The notes under the pieces: model-generated
What the model was told of the DNA's origin: nothing
Databases searched by the model: none
Seen by the model: only the letters and a program-made list of their open reading frames with translations
From: Nitrospirota bacterium
GTDB taxonomy: Bacteria > Nitrospirota > JACRHJ01
Length of the DNA: 64,000 bases
Direction of reading: 5' to 3'
NCBI GenBank assembly: GCA_021784575.1
Contig: JAJYHX010000002.1
Coordinates: 1 to 64,000, forward strand
Shown here: positions 15,215 through 23,908 of the stretch, piece by piece
Layout: every line of letters starts with the position of its first letter
Position numbering within the stretch: the stretch's first letter is position 1
Made by a program: the position numbers and the translations under genes

Positions 15215-15949
15215 ATGGCCAGGATATTCGTAGAACCGGCAAGAGTAAAAGAAGACCCCGCGACACTGCCTGAAGATAGCGCGAAAAAGCTTCTCCGCGT
15301 GCTTCGGATGAAGCCGGGAGATTCCATAACCCTTTTCGACGGCGCGCGCGAATACTCCGGGATTATAAAATCCTTAAGCCAGAAGTCGGCTGAAATCGCC
15401 ATAACCGGGAGCTTCGGGAACGCAAGGGATCCACGCCTGCATATACTGCTCGGCCAGGGATCTCCGAAGGCGGAGAAACTGGAGTATGTCGTGCAGAAGG
15501 CCGTGGAGCTTGGCGCGACGGAGATTGCGCCGGTAATCCTTGAGCGCTCCGTGAAAAGGCCGGATGCAGCCGATGCGGAGAAAAAACTCTTGCGCCTCCG
15601 GAAGATTGCCGTCGAGGCGTCGAGGCAGTCCGGCAGGGTTTCCGTGCCGGAAATCCAATGCTTTTCCGACCTGACGATGTTTGTGGAGCGCGCCAGGCGT
15701 TTCGACCTGAAGATTATTTTTTACGAGGGCGAAAAAACGCGCGGCCTGCGCGAGCTTCTGCACGGGTGCGGCGCGGTCAGTAGCGTCGCCGTGCTTGTCG
15801 GCCCCGAAGGCGGGTTTACGGACGACGAAGTGCTGGAGGTCGAGGCCGCAGGCTTCGTTACAGCCGGCCTTGGGCCGAGGATACTCCGCACCGAGACCGC
15901 GGGCCTTGTGGCATTGTCGATTATTCAGTATGAGTTGGGGGATATATAA
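15215..15949 (+). CDS. rsmE: 16S rRNA m3U1498 methyltransferase
   Basis: RsmE is a SPOUT methyltransferase that modifies U1498 of 16S rRNA with S-adenosylmethionine. The 244-residue product has the N-terminal PUA-like part with FVEPARVKED and HLLRVLRMKPGD-type text (KKLLRVLRMKPGDSITLFDG), then the SPOUT domain with EYVVQKAVELGATEIAPVIL (about 94-113), LVGPEGGFTDDEV (about 199-211) and the knot end LGPRILRTETAGLVAL (about 222-237). This is the usual neighbour of dnaJ or prmA in several lineages. Confidence 0.95.
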   Translation: MARIFVEPARVKEDPATLPEDSAKKLLRVLRMKPGDSITLFDGAREYSGIIKSLSQKSAEIAITGSFGNARDPRLHILLGQGSPKAEKLEYVVQKAVELGATEIAPVILERSVKRPDAADAEKKLLRLRKIAVEASRQSGRVSVPEIQCFSDLTMFVERARRFDLKIIFYEGEKTRGLRELLHGCGAVSSVAVLVGPEGGFTDDEVLEVEAAGFVTAGLGPRILRTETAGLVALSIIQYELGDI

Positions 15950-15951
15950 AA

Positions 15952-15996
15952 GTAACGCCCACTCTTATCTTAAGATAAGAGTGGGATGCGAAGCAG
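15952..15996. repeat. Family B repeat with a perfect 28-bp palindrome
   Basis: Bases 15,958-15,985 form a perfect palindrome with 14-nt arms, centred on CTTAAG. The flanks (TAACG before, ATGCGAAGC after) match other family B copies. It lies between the convergent ends of rsmE and the YdjC-like gene and could act as a two-way transcript end, though no T-run is present. Confidence 0.85.
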
Positions 15997-16021
15997 GCGG
16001 GAGTTATGGATTTTTTGTTTT

Positions 16022-16867
16022 TTACAACCCGGAATATTTAATTTTATTTATTTGTTGCTTTTGCAGGAGATTTTTCGCTTCCGCGTCCGTCACCGCCGCA
16101 AGCTCAGTCCCCCAGCCCTTGCCCCAGTTGTCCTCGGCCAGATTCTCGCTCGGAAGGCCGGGATGGCACATCAGCTCGCTTGTTCCGTCCGGCAAATATT
16201 CAAGGATGTTTATAAGAGAGTCCCGCGAGAGCGTCCCTGTCTCTACAAGTCCGAAGAAACAATCCGGGATTTTTATGCCGGCTTCCCCGATTGCGCGCCT
16301 GTTTCTTTTCGAGATGCCTTCGAGGATAAATTTCTCAAGCATCCTGAAGCCGGCCCGGAATCCTGCCTCTCCATCGCCGGTCAAGCGGCGCCCGACCGGA
16401 TAGCGCATGGCGGAGATTTTATATTCCTTCGCAAGCTTCAGCGCTATATCGAACACTCCCGGCATCATGTGGACGTGCTGATGGCCGTCGATGTGGTCGG
16501 GCGTTATTCCGAGGGCAAGCGTCCGCTCTATCTGCGCGCGAAGCTCAATCTCGATCTCGCGCTTCTTTATCCCGCCGGCAAGCAGGCGCGTCATAAGCGC
16601 GAACGGGCCGCCGGGCAGCCTGCCGCCGGGCGCGAGCGCCGGGAGGTTCGCGGGGTTTGAGACGGGCTTTATCAGCGTCAGGCAGAGATGTATGCCGACG
16701 CCGAGCGAGGGATTGTCCCTGGCGAGTTTTGCGGCGTGTTCCGCGGCCCCGGCCCCGGCCATGAAAGAAGTCGAAGTGACGATGCCGTCTTTGTGGCCCT
16801 TTATTATTCCGCTGTTGACGGACTGGGCCATCCCGAAATCGTCCGCGTTGACAATCAGCCTCTTCAA
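16022..16867 (-). CDS. YdjC/ChbG-family carbohydrate deacetylase (HpnK-like)
   Basis: The 281-residue product starts KRLIVNADDFGMAQSVNSGI, the YdjC signature with metal-binding Asp residues, and has SLGVGIHLCLT (about 54-64) and DHIDGHQHVHMMPGV (about 125-139) with further metal-binding His residues. Members remove acetyl groups from N-acetylated sugars; a closely related branch is HpnK of hopanoid gene clusters, and the length and the ending CHPGLPSENL fit that branch. No other hopanoid gene is in the window. Its start overlaps the end of the upstream nucleotidyltransferase gene by 4 nt (ATGA), so translation is coupled. Confidence 0.85.
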   Translation of the reverse strand: MKRLIVNADDFGMAQSVNSGIIKGHKDGIVTSTSFMAGAGAAEHAAKLARDNPSLGVGIHLCLTLIKPVSNPANLPALAPGGRLPGGPFALMTRLLAGGIKKREIEIELRAQIERTLALGITPDHIDGHQHVHMMPGVFDIALKLAKEYKISAMRYPVGRRLTGDGEAGFRAGFRMLEKFILEGISKRNRRAIGEAGIKIPDCFFGLVETGTLSRDSLINILEYLPDGTSELMCHPGLPSENLAEDNWGKGWGTELAAVTDAEAKNLLQKQQINKIKYSGL

Positions 16868-19560
16868 GCCGCGCCCTTTCCTTTCCGTGCCGGTTTGGAG
16901 GCATTGCCGGGTGTCGGCCAGGCGTTCAGAACCTCCGGATTGGCCGCAAGCAGTTCACTCACGAACCTCTCTTCGTCCGCTCGGAGCGGGAGTCTTCCGT
17001 CCATCTTCGCTTCGAGGAGTTGGGAAAGCAGTTTCTTGAAGTGCGGGCCGGGCGAAAGCCCCATCGCCAGCAGGTCCTTTCCGGTAAGCTCGGTCCGGAC
17101 GTCCTTCTGTTGCGTCAGATACATGGATATGTTTTTCTTCGCCTTCTCGGTCTTCGCCTTAGCCATCATAAAAAGCAGAACCTCCACGGGAAGCGGCGAG
17201 AGCATCAGCCAGACCCGGTATGGCGAAATATCCGGCTGGCTGTAGAATTCTCCGAGTATCCGAAGCCCCTCGCGTCTGGACAGCGCAAGCTTTTTTACAT
17301 GCCGCTCCGGTATCGCGAGGCGGGAGGCGAGATCTCCCGCCTCCTTCCCGGAGAAGGTATTTAAAAGCCCCATGAAATAGACAAGCCACGAATCCGACTC
17401 CATGCCGAGGTACAGGAGCCTGAACCATGCGAGCGTCTCGGAGATGGACGAGAATATGGATTCCATCTCGCGGGTAACCTTGAGTTTCGGATGAATGAAC
17501 CGGAGCAGGCCGAAGTCCTCAAGCCGCTTCAGGGCGGAAAGCGGCGCGGTCTCCTCGAATATAAGCCGGAGCTCGGAGTATACCCTGCCCCCGGAAAGGC
17601 GGTGGAACAGGTCCATGTTCACCGCGCCCCGGATAAGTTCCTGCGTGTGTTTCGAGATGTTAAAACCCATGCGCACGGAAAACCGTATCGCCCTGAAAGC
17701 CCTCGTCGGGTCTTCCACGAGGCTTAGGTTGTGCAGGACGCGGACGGTCTTCTCCTTCAAGTCGCGCTGGCCGCCGAAGAAGTCCATCAGCTCGCCGAAT
17801 CCCTTCTCGTTTATCCTTATCGCCAGGGCGTTGATGGTGAAGTCCCGCCGGTAAAGGTCTTTCTTTATCGAGCCGAGCTCCACCGTCGGAAGGGCCGCGG
17901 GATATTCGTAATATTCCGTGCGGGCCGTGGCTATGTCGAATTTCGAGCCGTCCGGAAAGACGACCACCGCCGTGCCGAACTTGTTGTGTGGACGGACACG
18001 CGCGCCGAATTTCTTTGCGACTTTGTATGCGAAATCTATCCCGTTTCCCTCGACGACAAGGTCCAAGTCAAGGTTATCCGCGCCAATGAGCAGATCCCGC
18101 ACGAAGCCTCCGACCGCGTAGGCCGAAACGCCCAGTTCATCCGCCGTTTCGCCAAGTTTATGCAGAAGCGCCTGCGTCGTTTCAGGCAGTCGCTCCTGGA
18201 TTATGCCGGAGACATTCCTGCCGAAACCTTCCTCGCCACCCGGCGCCAGGCCTGATTTCTCGCGCTCCAGGAGACCGTCGTGCAGGGCGCGCAGCAGGTC
18301 TGTCCGGGTTATGGCGCCGACGACCTTATCCCGCTCCACGACCGGCAGGAAGCGCTGCGTGTGCCGGATCATTATGTCCTCCACCGTCCTGAACGGCGCA
18401 TCCGGCGGCACCGTCTTGAAGTCTGTTTGCATAAGTTCGCTGACGGGCCGCCCGCCAAGTCCGTGGAAGATGGATTTCTGCGCCACCTCCCGCGTGACAA
18501 GGCCCGAGAGCCTGCCCATGCGTAGCGCCGGAAGGACGTTAACGCTGTAGCGGGTCATGTTCTCCCCGGCTTCGCCGATGGTTGCGCCCTCCGGGATGGT
18601 TATGACGGGCCGCGTCATTATGTCGCGCGCAAGCTTCGCGGGCCGCACGCGCCTCTCCAGCACATCCGCAAGACGCTCGACTACGCTGTCTATGTCCATG
18701 TCGCGTATGGTCGCCGACGCGGCGGTCGGATGCCCACCGCCCCCAAGCTCAAGGGCAATAGCTCCGGCATCTACCTCGTTTACGCGGCTCCTTGCGACCA
18801 TATGCACCCTGTCTTCCATCCGCACCACGCAGAAAAGCGCGTCCAGGTTCTCTATGTCGCGTATCTTGTGCGCGAGCACGGCCAGGTCCTGCACGTATTT
18901 TTTCGTCGATGCGCGCGCAATGGCAACTTTTATCCCGCCGATGGTATGGACCATGACGGATTTCAAAAGCTCGTCCAGGAGGCTTATCTGCTCCGCGCTC
19001 AGCTCGCGCGTTATGAAGTCGGAGACGATGTTCAGGTTTGCGCCGCGGGACAGCGCCCATGCGGCGGCCCTTACGTCCCTTGGGGTGGTGGACGTGAAGA
19101 CGAGGGAGCCTGTTTCCTCGTATATACCAAGCGCCATGACCGTGGCTTCGAGCGGAGTTATGTCGATTTTCCTGTCCTGAAAAATCTCCGCGAAGATTGT
19201 CGTGCAGGCCCCGAGCTGCTCGACCATCTCGAACTCTCCGCGAATGTCGTCGCCGCCGAAGGGGTGATGGTCGTAGACGTGTATTTTAAGACCCGGCCTG
19301 TCGAGTATCCCGGCAAACTTTCCGATGCGCTCCCGGCTCTTGGTGTCCACCAGTATGAGCCGGTCCACCTGACTCATGTCTATGCTCCTTATGCGGTCGA
19401 ACCTGAGCGCATAGAGCGTGGAGCCAAGGAAGAACTCGCGGATGCTCCGCTCCTGCGCGCCGGGGAAGACAAGCCGGGCGTCCGGGTATAGTTTCTTTGC
19501 CGCCATCATCGATGCGACGGCGTCGAAATCGGCGTTAAGATGGCAGGTTATTACGTCCAT
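16864..19560 (-). CDS. DHH-CBS-PolyA polymerase fusion (tRNA nucleotidyltransferase)
   Basis: The 898-residue protein joins three modules. Residues about 1-300 form a DHH phosphoesterase with DHHA1 part (LNADFDAVASM, YDHHPFGGDD, and ELGGGGHPTAAS). Two CBS domains follow (about 310-430, IMTRPVITIPEGATIGEA and SELMQTDFKTVP), normally nucleotide sensors. Residues about 465-880 form a class II nucleotidyltransferase: GGFVRDLLIG, DLDLVVEGNG with catalytic acidic residues, RRDFTINALAI, then the RNA-binding helices and a C-terminal Lys-rich tail. In related bacteria such fusions add A, or CCA, to tRNA ends. The start ATG shares one base with the xerD stop codon. Confidence 0.92.
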   Translation of the reverse strand: MDVITCHLNADFDAVASMMAAKKLYPDARLVFPGAQERSIREFFLGSTLYALRFDRIRSIDMSQVDRLILVDTKSRERIGKFAGILDRPGLKIHVYDHHPFGGDDIRGEFEMVEQLGACTTIFAEIFQDRKIDITPLEATVMALGIYEETGSLVFTSTTPRDVRAAAWALSRGANLNIVSDFITRELSAEQISLLDELLKSVMVHTIGGIKVAIARASTKKYVQDLAVLAHKIRDIENLDALFCVVRMEDRVHMVARSRVNEVDAGAIALELGGGGHPTAASATIRDMDIDSVVERLADVLERRVRPAKLARDIMTRPVITIPEGATIGEAGENMTRYSVNVLPALRMGRLSGLVTREVAQKSIFHGLGGRPVSELMQTDFKTVPPDAPFRTVEDIMIRHTQRFLPVVERDKVVGAITRTDLLRALHDGLLEREKSGLAPGGEEGFGRNVSGIIQERLPETTQALLHKLGETADELGVSAYAVGGFVRDLLIGADNLDLDLVVEGNGIDFAYKVAKKFGARVRPHNKFGTAVVVFPDGSKFDIATARTEYYEYPAALPTVELGSIKKDLYRRDFTINALAIRINEKGFGELMDFFGGQRDLKEKTVRVLHNLSLVEDPTRAFRAIRFSVRMGFNISKHTQELIRGAVNMDLFHRLSGGRVYSELRLIFEETAPLSALKRLEDFGLLRFIHPKLKVTREMESIFSSISETLAWFRLLYLGMESDSWLVYFMGLLNTFSGKEAGDLASRLAIPERHVKKLALSRREGLRILGEFYSQPDISPYRVWLMLSPLPVEVLLFMMAKAKTEKAKKNISMYLTQQKDVRTELTGKDLLAMGLSPGPHFKKLLSQLLEAKMDGRLPLRADEERFVSELLAANPEVLNAWPTPGNASKPARKGKGAA

Positions 19561-20456
19561 TACCCCCTCGGATGCATTTCCTCGTGCATCTTCTTAAGCC
19601 GCGAGACCTCCACTTTCGTGTATATCTGCGTGGTCGAGATGTCCGCGTGTCCGAGCATCATCTGCACGCTCCGCAGATCCGCCCCGCGCTCGAGGAGGTG
19701 CGTGGCGAAGGAATGCCTGAGCATGTGCGGGGAGATTTGTTTTTTTATCCCCGCCTTCCGGGCATATCTGCCGATTATCTTCCAGAAGCCCTGCCTGGTC
19801 ATCTTCCAGCCCCTGCGCGTAACGAAGAGGTATTCGCATTCCCTTTGCTTCAGGAGCAGCGGCCTGGCCGTTTCAAGGTATCTCCTGAGCGCGTCCAGCG
19901 CCGCCTTCCCCAATGGAACAAGCCTGTCCTTAGAGCCTTTGCCGGTTACCTTCAGGAACCCGACCTCGAAGTTCACCCCTCCCGTGGGAAGCCCCACAAG
20001 CTCGCTTACCCGGAGGCCCGCCGCATACATTGTCTCAAGCATCGCCCTGTCTCGCAGGTCCTCGATAGCCTTTGGGCCGTCGCATAAAGGCGCGGCAAGA
20101 ATGGCCTCGACCTCGGCGGACGTGAGGGCCTTGGGGAGCCTCACGCCCCGTCCGGGCGACTCCAGGGCCTCCGTAGGGTCGGTCTTGGCGAGACCTTCGA
20201 GCAGAAGGAAGCGGTGCAGACCCTTTACCGCCGCAAGCGTTCTTGCCACGGACCCCGCCTTCAGGCCGGAGTTCCTGAGGTGCTCCACAAGCTCGCGCAT
20301 TTCCGCCCTGCCGGAGGCGGAGAAATCCGAAATTCCCCTTTTTTCAAGGAACTGAACGTATTTTCCCATATCGCGGCCATAGGACTCCAGCGTGTTTCTG
20401 GAAAGCCCTTTTTCCACAGCAAGATAATCGAGGAATTTGGTAACCGTTCGTTCCAT
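19560..20456 (-). CDS. xerD: Site-specific tyrosine recombinase XerD-like
   Basis: The 298-residue product has the SAM-like N-terminal domain (about 1-85) and the catalytic domain with Arg in GLRVSELVGL (about 149), Lys in TGKGSKDRLVPL (about 173), HMLRHSFATHLL (His/Arg, about 245-250), LGHADISTTQIYTKV with the second His and the nucleophile Tyr (about 279). Length and order are those of XerC/XerD, which resolve chromosome dimers at dif with FtsK. No dif site is recognised nearby. It heads the minus-strand operon with the nucleotidyltransferase and deacetylase. Confidence 0.92.
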   Translation of the reverse strand: MERTVTKFLDYLAVEKGLSRNTLESYGRDMGKYVQFLEKRGISDFSASGRAEMRELVEHLRNSGLKAGSVARTLAAVKGLHRFLLLEGLAKTDPTEALESPGRGVRLPKALTSAEVEAILAAPLCDGPKAIEDLRDRAMLETMYAAGLRVSELVGLPTGGVNFEVGFLKVTGKGSKDRLVPLGKAALDALRRYLETARPLLLKQRECEYLFVTRRGWKMTRQGFWKIIGRYARKAGIKKQISPHMLRHSFATHLLERGADLRSVQMMLGHADISTTQIYTKVEVSRLKKMHEEMHPRG

Positions 20457-20478
20457 TCGGCGTTTTTTTCATAACTTC

Positions 20479-20522
20479 CCCCGCTTCGCTTCCCCCTCTC
20501 AAGAGGGGGAAGCGAAGCGGGG
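20479..20522. repeat. Perfect 21-bp-arm hairpin repeat (family B variant)
   Basis: Arms 20,479-20,499 and 20,502-20,522 are perfect inverted copies around a CA loop: CCCCGCTTCGCTTCC...GGAAGCGAAGCGGGG. The inner CCCCCTCT/AGAGGGGG part is the family B core. It lies in the predicted 5' leader of xerD (start 20,456), about 20 nt before the start codon, and would fold very stably in the mRNA. Confidence 0.85.
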
Positions 20523-20548
20523 CGTTACTTCTTTTTTCTCTTTCATTT

Positions 20549-20577
20549 AGCATAGTTTACATCGGCCACGTTTGCAA
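20549..20577 (-). promoter_or_regulatory. Candidate promoter of the xerD operon
   Basis: On the minus strand TTGCAA (20,577-20,572) and TATGCT (20,554-20,549) are 17 nt apart. Transcription would start near 20,542, making a leader of about 86 nt that contains the hairpin at 20,479-20,522. Confidence 0.5.
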
Positions 20578-20588
20578 GGGAAAACTCC

Positions 20589-20617
20589 TTGACTTTCAAA
20601 TCCCCATACCATATCAT
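20589..20617 (+). promoter_or_regulatory. Promoter of the M50 protease-trpS-scpAB operon
   Basis: TTGACT at 20,589-20,594 and TATCAT at 20,612-20,617 are separated by 17 nt. The leader to the first gene is about 150 nt and contains family A repeat text. It is arranged back to back with the candidate xerD promoter. Together with the two repeats, this accounts for the 320-nt gap 20,457-20,776. Confidence 0.65.
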
Positions 20618-20655
20618 TAACACTTCGATTTTTATGGTAAATCTACACATATTCC

Positions 20656-20724
20656 GTCGTCCTGAACGAATTGAAGAACCTACGGTCTATTTTAAAGCAG
20701 ATTCTTCGCTGCGCTCGGAATGAT
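20656..20724. repeat. Family A repeat pair in the protease leader
   Basis: A diverged unit GTCGTCCTGAACGAATTGAAGAAC (about 20,657) is followed by the inverted unit GATTCTTCGCTGCGCTCGGA plus ATGA at 20,701-20,724. The two face each other as in the pair at 28,950-29,040 and could fold into a long hairpin in the transcript. Confidence 0.65.
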
Positions 20725-20776
20725 ATAATAGCTAAGCACGGTATGTAGAAAAATCCCTGGAAGGTATTGAATTCAA

Positions 20777-21496
20777 ATGGACATAAACTCTATTGCAAAG
20801 GGTATATCTATCTGGGCGATGCCTGTGCTTCTCGCGATTATACTGCACGAGGTCATGCACGGCTATGTCGCGGAGAAGTTCGGCGATTCCACCGCCCGGC
20901 GCGCCGGGCGCCTGACGTTAAACCCCATAAAACATATCGACCCTATAGGTACGATAATCCTGCCGCTTGTCCTGATTGCCCTGGGCTCGAAGTTCCTTTT
21001 CGGATGGGCAAAACCTGTCCCGGTCAATTTTGCCGCCCTCAGGAACCCGAAGCGGGATATGATCTGGGTCGCTTTGGCGGGGCCGGGGACGAACTTTGTC
21101 CTGGCGGTATTGAGCGCGCTTATGCTGCGGATAATTATAACGTCCGAACCCGGTGCGCTGGCTCTTGCAGGCGCGGATCCCGGCACGCTCCAGGGCCACG
21201 GGATGATAATGTCGTTCCTGGTGCCAATCGCCCTGATGCTGAAGGCGTCCATAGTCATCAATACCGTCCTGATGGTGCTGAACATGATACCGGTGCCGCC
21301 GCTCGACGGCGGGAGGGTGCTGGTGGGGCTTCTGCCTCCGAGGGCGGCTTATTCCTACAGCAGGATTGAGCCGTTCGGGATGCTTATAATTGTCCTCCTT
21401 GTGTTCGTCATACCGCAGACGCAGATGTTTTTTGCGGTAGTGGTAAACGCATTCATAATCATATTTCACCTGCTTGCAGGCACGTTGAGTATTTAG
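20777..21496 (+). CDS. Site-2 protease family (M50) membrane metalloprotease
   Basis: The 239-residue protein has several transmembrane helices and the zinc motif HEVMH (residues 25-29) in the first of them (LLAIILHEVMHGYVAEKFGD), a second conserved block AGPGTNFVLAV (about 97-107), and the third metal-ligand region NMIPVPPLDGGRVLVG (about 172-187). This compact form lacks PDZ domains and is usual upstream of trpS and scpA in many bacteria. Its substrate is unknown. The start is ATG 20,777; the ribosome site (GGAAGG) lies about 15 nt before it and is not ideal. Confidence 0.92.
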   Translation: MDINSIAKGISIWAMPVLLAIILHEVMHGYVAEKFGDSTARRAGRLTLNPIKHIDPIGTIILPLVLIALGSKFLFGWAKPVPVNFAALRNPKRDMIWVALAGPGTNFVLAVLSALMLRIIITSEPGALALAGADPGTLQGHGMIMSFLVPIALMLKASIVINTVLMVLNMIPVPPLDGGRVLVGLLPPRAAYSYSRIEPFGMLIIVLLVFVIPQTQMFFAVVVNAFIIIFHLLAGTLSI

Positions 21497-21510
21497 GAAG
21501 GCATTAACAG

Positions 21511-22494
21511 ATGTCTTTAAAACGAGTTCTTTCGGGGATGCGTCCGACCGGCAGGATGCAGCTTGGGAATCTCCTGGGCGCGGTCGAGAACTGGAAGTCC
21601 CTCCAGAATAAATACGAGTCGTTCTTCTTCATTGCCGACTGGCACGCCCTCACGACGAACTACGCGGACACGAAGGAACTCAGGGCGTCCAAGCGCGACC
21701 TGCTGGTGGACTTGCTTGCCGCCGGGCTTGACCCCGACAAATGCACCATATTCACGCAGTCGAGCATTCTTGAGCACGCCGAGCTTTTCCTCTATCTCTC
21801 GATGATTACGCCGCTCCCCTGGCTTGAGCGGAACCCGACGTACAAGGAGCAGCTCGAGAATATCAAAGACAAGGACCTGACGAATTTCGGCTTCCTCGGA
21901 TACCCGGTGCTTATGGCGGCGGACATACTCATTTACAAAGCCGACGTTGTCCCGGTGGGCGTTGACCAGCTCCCGCACCTTGAGCTTGCGAGAGAGATTG
22001 CAAGGCGCTTCAATAACTTCTACAAGCCCGTGTTCCCGGAGCCGCAGGCGCTCCTTACCGAGGCCCCGAAGGTGCCGGGCATAGACGGGCGGAAGATGTC
22101 CAAGAGCTACGGGAACGCGATTTATGTCTCGGACACCCCCGATGAGATGCGGAAAAAGATAAAGATAATGGTGACCGACCCTGCGCGCGTGAAGCGCACA
22201 GATGCCGGAGACCCGGACATCTGCACGGCGTTCGTCTTCCACAGCATCTATACACCAGAGGCCGAAAGGAGCCAACTCGCAAACGCCTGCCGGGAGGCCG
22301 CCGTCGGCTGCGTGGACTGCAAGAAGCGCCTCTCCGAATACATGCTCGCACAGCTTGAGCCGATATATAAAAACAGGCAGGAACTCCTCGCCAGGCCGGA
22401 CTATCTCGATTCCGTCCTCTCGGCGGGCGATGCAAAGGCATCGGCTGCGGCGAAGGCGACAATGGCGGAAGTCCGGGATGCGATAGGGATATGA
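21511..22494 (+). CDS. trpS: Tryptophanyl-tRNA synthetase
   Basis: The 327-residue class Ic enzyme charges tRNA-Trp. It shows the N-terminal SGMRPTGRMQLGNLLGAVEN (the HIGH-equivalent region), ADWHALTTNY, ITPLPWLERNPTYKEQ, QLPHLELAREIARRFN, and the KMSKS loop in PGIDGRKMSKSYGNAI near residue 197. Length is normal. The start follows GGAAGG. The last four bases (ATGA) are shared with the scpA start, so the two are translationally coupled. Confidence 0.97.
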   Translation: MSLKRVLSGMRPTGRMQLGNLLGAVENWKSLQNKYESFFFIADWHALTTNYADTKELRASKRDLLVDLLAAGLDPDKCTIFTQSSILEHAELFLYLSMITPLPWLERNPTYKEQLENIKDKDLTNFGFLGYPVLMAADILIYKADVVPVGVDQLPHLELAREIARRFNNFYKPVFPEPQALLTEAPKVPGIDGRKMSKSYGNAIYVSDTPDEMRKKIKIMVTDPARVKRTDAGDPDICTAFVFHSIYTPEAERSQLANACREAAVGCVDCKKRLSEYMLAQLEPIYKNRQELLARPDYLDSVLSAGDAKASAAAKATMAEVRDAIGI

Positions 22495-23225
22495 CCGACT
22501 ACAGCATAAAAATTCCTTTATTCGAGGGGCCGCTGGATTTGCTGCTCCATCTCATCCGCAAGGACGAGGTGGACATATACGACATCCCCGTCGCACGAAT
22601 TGCAGAGCAGTACCTGGAATACATCGATCTGATGAAGGAGCTGAACCTTGAGGTCGCGGGCGAGTTCCTTGTCATGGCGGCGACTCTCGCGCAGATAAAG
22701 TCCCGGATGCTCCTCCCGCCCGCCGAGGGCGAGGGCGGGGAGGAGGAAGTCGATCCGAGGGCGCAGCTTGTCGAGAGGCTCATCGAATACAAGAAGTTCA
22801 AAGAGGCGGCGGAAGAGCTTGGCGCGCGCGAAAACCTCTGGAGGGATGTCTTCGTCCGTTCGGCGAAAGGCGCATGGGAAGACGGGGGAGAGCTTCAGGA
22901 AGAGGCGCTTTTCAACTTCGGACTCATGGACCTCCTGGACGCTTTCAAGAAAGTCCTCGCAAACGCCCCCGCCGGGAAATTCCATGATGTCGGTTCCGAG
23001 GGCATAAGCATAACGGACAGGATAAACCAGATTCTTGAGCGGCTCTCCGGACTTGACAGCCTGACGTTCGACGGCCTCTTCGAGGGAGACAGGACAAAAG
23101 GGCAGATAGTCGTAACATTCCTTGCCCTGCTGGAGCTTGCGAGGCTTCGGGCGGTCAGGATATTCCAGACCGAGCAGTACGGCATAATCCGTATAATGAA
23201 GGCGGTGGCGGATGGAACTCCATAA
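22491..23225 (+). CDS. scpA: Segregation and condensation protein A
   Basis: ScpA is the kleisin that closes the SMC ring in chromosome segregation. The 244-residue product begins with the signature IPLFEGPLDLLLHLIRKDEV DIYDIP (residues about 5-30), has FLVMAATLAQIKSRMLLP (about 58-75), an acidic middle and the C-terminal winged helix VVTFLALLELARLRAVRIFQ. It overlaps trpS by 4 nt and scpB by 14 nt, so the complex partners are co-translated. Confidence 0.96.
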   Translation: MTDYSIKIPLFEGPLDLLLHLIRKDEVDIYDIPVARIAEQYLEYIDLMKELNLEVAGEFLVMAATLAQIKSRMLLPPAEGEGGEEEVDPRAQLVERLIEYKKFKEAAEELGARENLWRDVFVRSAKGAWEDGGELQEEALFNFGLMDLLDAFKKVLANAPAGKFHDVGSEGISITDRINQILERLSGLDSLTFDGLFEGDRTKGQIVVTFLALLELARLRAVRIFQTEQYGIIRIMKAVADGTP

Positions 23226-23832
23226 CCTCAAGGCGGCTATCGAGGCGCTTCTGTATGTCTCGGATACCCCGTTGAGCCTGAAGAAGATAAGGGATACCCT
23301 GGACGACTCCGGGGCGGACGCGGAGGAGATAAAGACCGCCCTGCTTTCCATCCAGGAGGATTTCGGCTCCGATGGCCGGGGGGTGCGCATCGCGGAGCTT
23401 GCCGGGGGTTACCAGATTATCACAAGGCCGGAATATGCCCCATACATAAAACGCCTCCAGAAGATAAAACCGCCGAGGCTTTCCTCCCCCGCACTTGAGA
23501 CGCTGGCCATTATCGCCTACCGCCAGCCGATAATACGCGCGGAGATAGAGGCCATCAGGGGCGTCTCGGCGGACGGAGTATTGAAGACCCTGTTGGAGCG
23601 GCGGCTTGTAAGGATTGCCGGGCGGCAGGACGTGCCGGGCAAGCCCATAATGTATGCTACGACGGCGGAGTTCCTCCAGTATTTCGGCCTGAAGGACTTA
23701 TCCTCCCTTCCGTCGCTCCGGGAGCTTGAGCGTGAACTCGGCATGGAGGAGAATTCGGTCCTCGGCAACCTTGAGCCGGAGCTTCCGGGCCTCGACGGGC
23801 CGGACATGGAGCAGGCGGCCCCCGAATCCTGA
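23212..23832 (+). CDS. scpB: Segregation and condensation protein B
   Basis: ScpB dimers bind the ScpA kleisin. The 206-residue product has two winged helices: AAIEALLYVSDTPLSLKKIR at the N-terminus, GGYQIITRPEYAPYIKRL and SPALETLAIIAYRQPIIRAE plus IEAIRGVSADGVLKTLLERR in the second. The C-terminal 25 residues are acidic and Pro-rich. It starts inside the end of scpA. The operon ends here, with a new promoter for ilvE beginning 9 nt after the stop. Confidence 0.95.
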   Translation: MELHNLKAAIEALLYVSDTPLSLKKIRDTLDDSGADAEEIKTALLSIQEDFGSDGRGVRIAELAGGYQIITRPEYAPYIKRLQKIKPPRLSSPALETLAIIAYRQPIIRAEIEAIRGVSADGVLKTLLERRLVRIAGRQDVPGKPIMYATTAEFLQYFGLKDLSSLPSLRELERELGMEENSVLGNLEPELPGLDGPDMEQAAPES

Positions 23833-23840
23833 AAAAAGTT

Positions 23841-23870
23841 TTGACATTAATGCCGCTATTCTGATACTAT
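23841..23870 (+). promoter_or_regulatory. ilvE promoter
   Basis: TTGACA at 23,841-23,846 and TACTAT at 23,865-23,870 are 18 nt apart, placing the start of transcription near 23,877 and leaving a leader of about 32 nt. Confidence 0.7.
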
Positions 23871-23908
23871 TTAAAACCTTCCCTGAACCTTAAAGGAGTT
23901 TTGGAGCC

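Noticed and set aside
19560-20456. Phage or integron integrase
   Set aside because: The tyrosine recombinase has XerD length and operon setting; no attachment site, tRNA target or phage genes are adjacent.
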